Below, piece after piece: positions 4,720 through 6,170 of a DNA stretch of 6,170 nt; position 1 is the stretch's first letter, and each line of letters begins with the position of its first letter. Both the position numbers and the translations under genes were made by a program. This DNA comes from Ruminococcus sp. (GTDB lineage Bacteria; Bacillota; Clostridia; Oscillospirales; Ruminococcaceae), in the NCBI GenBank assembly GCA_023667165.1, contig JAMPAO010000132.1, positions 1-6,170 on the forward strand. Direction: 5' to 3'. The notes under the pieces are model-generated. The model searched no databases, had not been told where the DNA came from, and worked only from the letters and a program-made list of their open reading frames with translations.

Positions 4720-6170
4720 TCAGTCATGGACCGAATAGTTGGGAGCTTCCTTTGTGATGAATATATCGTGAGGATGGGATTCCTTAAGACCCGCTCCGGT
4801 TATTCTTACAAACTTTGCTCTTTCATGGAGCGCGGGGATGTTTTCGCAGCCGCAGTAACCCATGCCCGCTCTTATGCCGCCCACAAGCTGGAATACGGAA
4901 TCGGAAACCGAACCCTTGTAGGGAACTCTTCCCTCGACGCCCTCGGGAACGAGCTTTTTTGCGCCCTCCTGGAAATATCTGTCCTTGGATCCGCTTGCCA
5001 TAGCGCCCAGCGAACCCATTCCCCTGTAGACCTTAAAGCTTCTGCCCTGATATATTTCCGTTTCCCCGGGAGCTTCGTCGCAGCCTGCAAGAAGAGATCC
5101 GAGCATTACTACGTTCGCCCCTGCCGCAAGAGCCTTTACGATATCTCCGGAATATTTTATGCCTCCGTCGGCTATAATGGGTATATTGTATTTTTCAGCC
5201 ACGCAGGCGGCGTCGTAAACCGCCGTGATCTGCGGAACGCCTATGCCTGCGACCACGCGGGTGGTGCATATTGAGCCGGGACCTATACCCACCTTTACGC
5301 AGTCCACTCCCGCCTTGATGAGATCCTCCGTTGCTTCGGATGTTGCCACGTTTCCCGCAATAAGAGCTATGTCGGGGAATGCGTTTTTGATCTTTTCGAT
5401 ACAGGTGAAAATATTTTTTGAATGACCGTGGGCGGAATCCAGAACAAGCACGTCCGCCTGAGCGTCCGCCAGTGCCCTTGCGCGGTCGAGTACGTCCTCC
5501 GTTATGCCGAGAGCCGCGCCGCAGAGAAGCCTGCCGCCCTTATCTCTTGCGGAATGGGGATACTGTACGGCTTTTTCTATATCCTTTATGGTGATAAGTC
5601 CCTTAAGCGTGCCGTCGCTGTCTACGATGGGGAGCTTTTCTATCTTATGGTTCATCAGTATTTCCTTGGCAGCCGCCAGATCAGTTCCCACGGGTGCGGT
5701 GATAAGGTTTTCCTTTGTCATAACATCGCCTATGGGGATATTGAAATCACGGAGGAAACGCAGGTCGCGGTTGGTCAGTATGCCTATGAGCTTGCCGTTC
5801 TCGTCGACTACGGGAACGCCGGATATCCTGTACTTGCCCATGAGCTTGTCCGCCTCCGATACCAGCCTGTCGGGGGTCAGCGAAAAGGGATTGACGATAA
5901 CGCCGTTTTCCGAACGCTTTACCTTGTCGACCTCCTCGCTCTGCTTTTCGATGGACATATTCTTATGTATGATACCTATTCCGCCCTCGCGTGCGATAGC
6001 TATTGCCATTTTTGACTCGGTCACGGTGTCCATTGCCGCCGTCATAACGGGAGTGTTAAGGTAAATATCCTTTGCAAGCCTTGTTTTCAGGTCGATCATG
6101 TTAGGCGTAACGTCCGACTTTGCGGGAATAAGCAGAACGTCGTCAAAGGTAAGTCCTTCTTTTCCGAATT
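4720..6170 (-). CDS. guaB: IMP dehydrogenase, 5' end beyond the window
   Basis: This enzyme oxidises IMP to XMP with NAD+, the first committed step of GMP synthesis in the cytoplasm. The frame stays open past the internal Met at 6099: the preceding 23 codons encode FGKEGLTFDDVLLIPAKSDV and on, the conserved IMPDH N-terminus, so the true start lies a few codons beyond the right edge. Counting from the first full codon (6168), the window holds 482 residues, close to the usual 485-490. Visible landmarks are two CBS domains at about 97-203 inserted in the barrel, DSAHG (244-248, NAD contact), the catalytic loop GIGPGSICTTR with C301, DGGI (334-337, IMP phosphate site), and the flap with the R397-Y398 pair of RYFQ. 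All expected catalytic residues are present, so the enzyme should be active. Its promoter is outside the window. Confidence 0.98.
   Translation of the reverse strand, partial: FGKEGLTFDDVLLIPAKSDVTPNMIDLKTRLAKDIYLNTPVMTAAMDTVTESKMAIAIAREGGIGIIHKNMSIEKQSEEVDKVKRSENGVIVNPFSLTPDRLVSEADKLMGKYRISGVPVVDENGKLIGILTNRDLRFLRDFNIPIGDVMTKENLITAPVGTDLAAAKEILMNHKIEKLPIVDSDGTLKGLITIKDIEKAVQYPHSARDKGGRLLCGAALGITEDVLDRARALADAQADVLVLDSAHGHSKNIFTCIEKIKNAFPDIALIAGNVATSEATEDLIKAGVDCVKVGIGPGSICTTRVVAGIGVPQITAVYDAACVAEKYNIPIIADGGIKYSGDIVKALAAGANVVMLGSLLAGCDEAPGETEIYQGRSFKVYRGMGSLGAMASGSKDRYFQEGAKKLVPEGVEGRVPYKGSVSDSVFQLVGGIRAGMGYCGCENIPALHERAKFVRITGAGLKESHPHDIFITKEAPNYSVHD

Noticed and set aside
5422..6064. Two long + strand open frames (197 and 186 codons) inside guaB
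   Set aside because: Both lie entirely opposite highly conserved IMP dehydrogenase sequence, have no family resemblance, and have no convincing ribosome site.
4720..6099. guaB starting at the internal Met at 6099
   Set aside because: The frame continues to the window edge and encodes the conserved N-terminal FGKEGLTFDDVLLIP block, so the gene is cut by the window and does not start here.

Overview
The window looks like chromosomal core DNA from a Gram-positive anaerobe of the Clostridia, most likely Ruminococcus/Oscillospiraceae-like. The evidence is strong AGGAGG ribosome sites, a near-consensus sigma-A promoter in an AT-rich leader, roughly balanced base composition in the genes, and a firmicute-style guaB. 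The taxonomic call is an inference from style and gene content, since no rRNA or tRNA is present.

Two gene groups converge on a shared terminator near 3672-3728. On the + strand, a promoter at 64-95 precedes three closely spaced genes (195-3642): a single-pass membrane protein with a NodB/polysaccharide-deacetylase fold that has lost nearly all its catalytic motifs; a bactofilin with a 180-residue disordered N-terminal extension; and an unrecognised membrane protein with a long acidic cytoplasmic tail carrying repeated LPPLP-type motifs and four C-terminal membrane helices. I read these as one cell-envelope/cytoskeleton module: a polymer-forming scaffold flanked by two membrane partners, one facing outward and one with its tail in the cytoplasm. 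The module and its partnerships are inference; the bactofilin assignment is secure.

On the - strand, guaB (IMP dehydrogenase, its first few codons beyond the right edge) is followed by a 72-residue helical protein of unknown function and then an isochorismatase-family cysteine hydrolase with nicotinamidase-like motifs. The last two genes are 25 bases apart and each has a good ribosome site. IMP dehydrogenase consumes NAD+ and nicotinamidase acts in NAD+ salvage, but a functional link is only suggestive.

There are no mobile elements, CRISPR arrays, tRNAs or rRNAs. The most interesting part is the bactofilin locus with its degenerate deacetylase and its proline-motif membrane protein.
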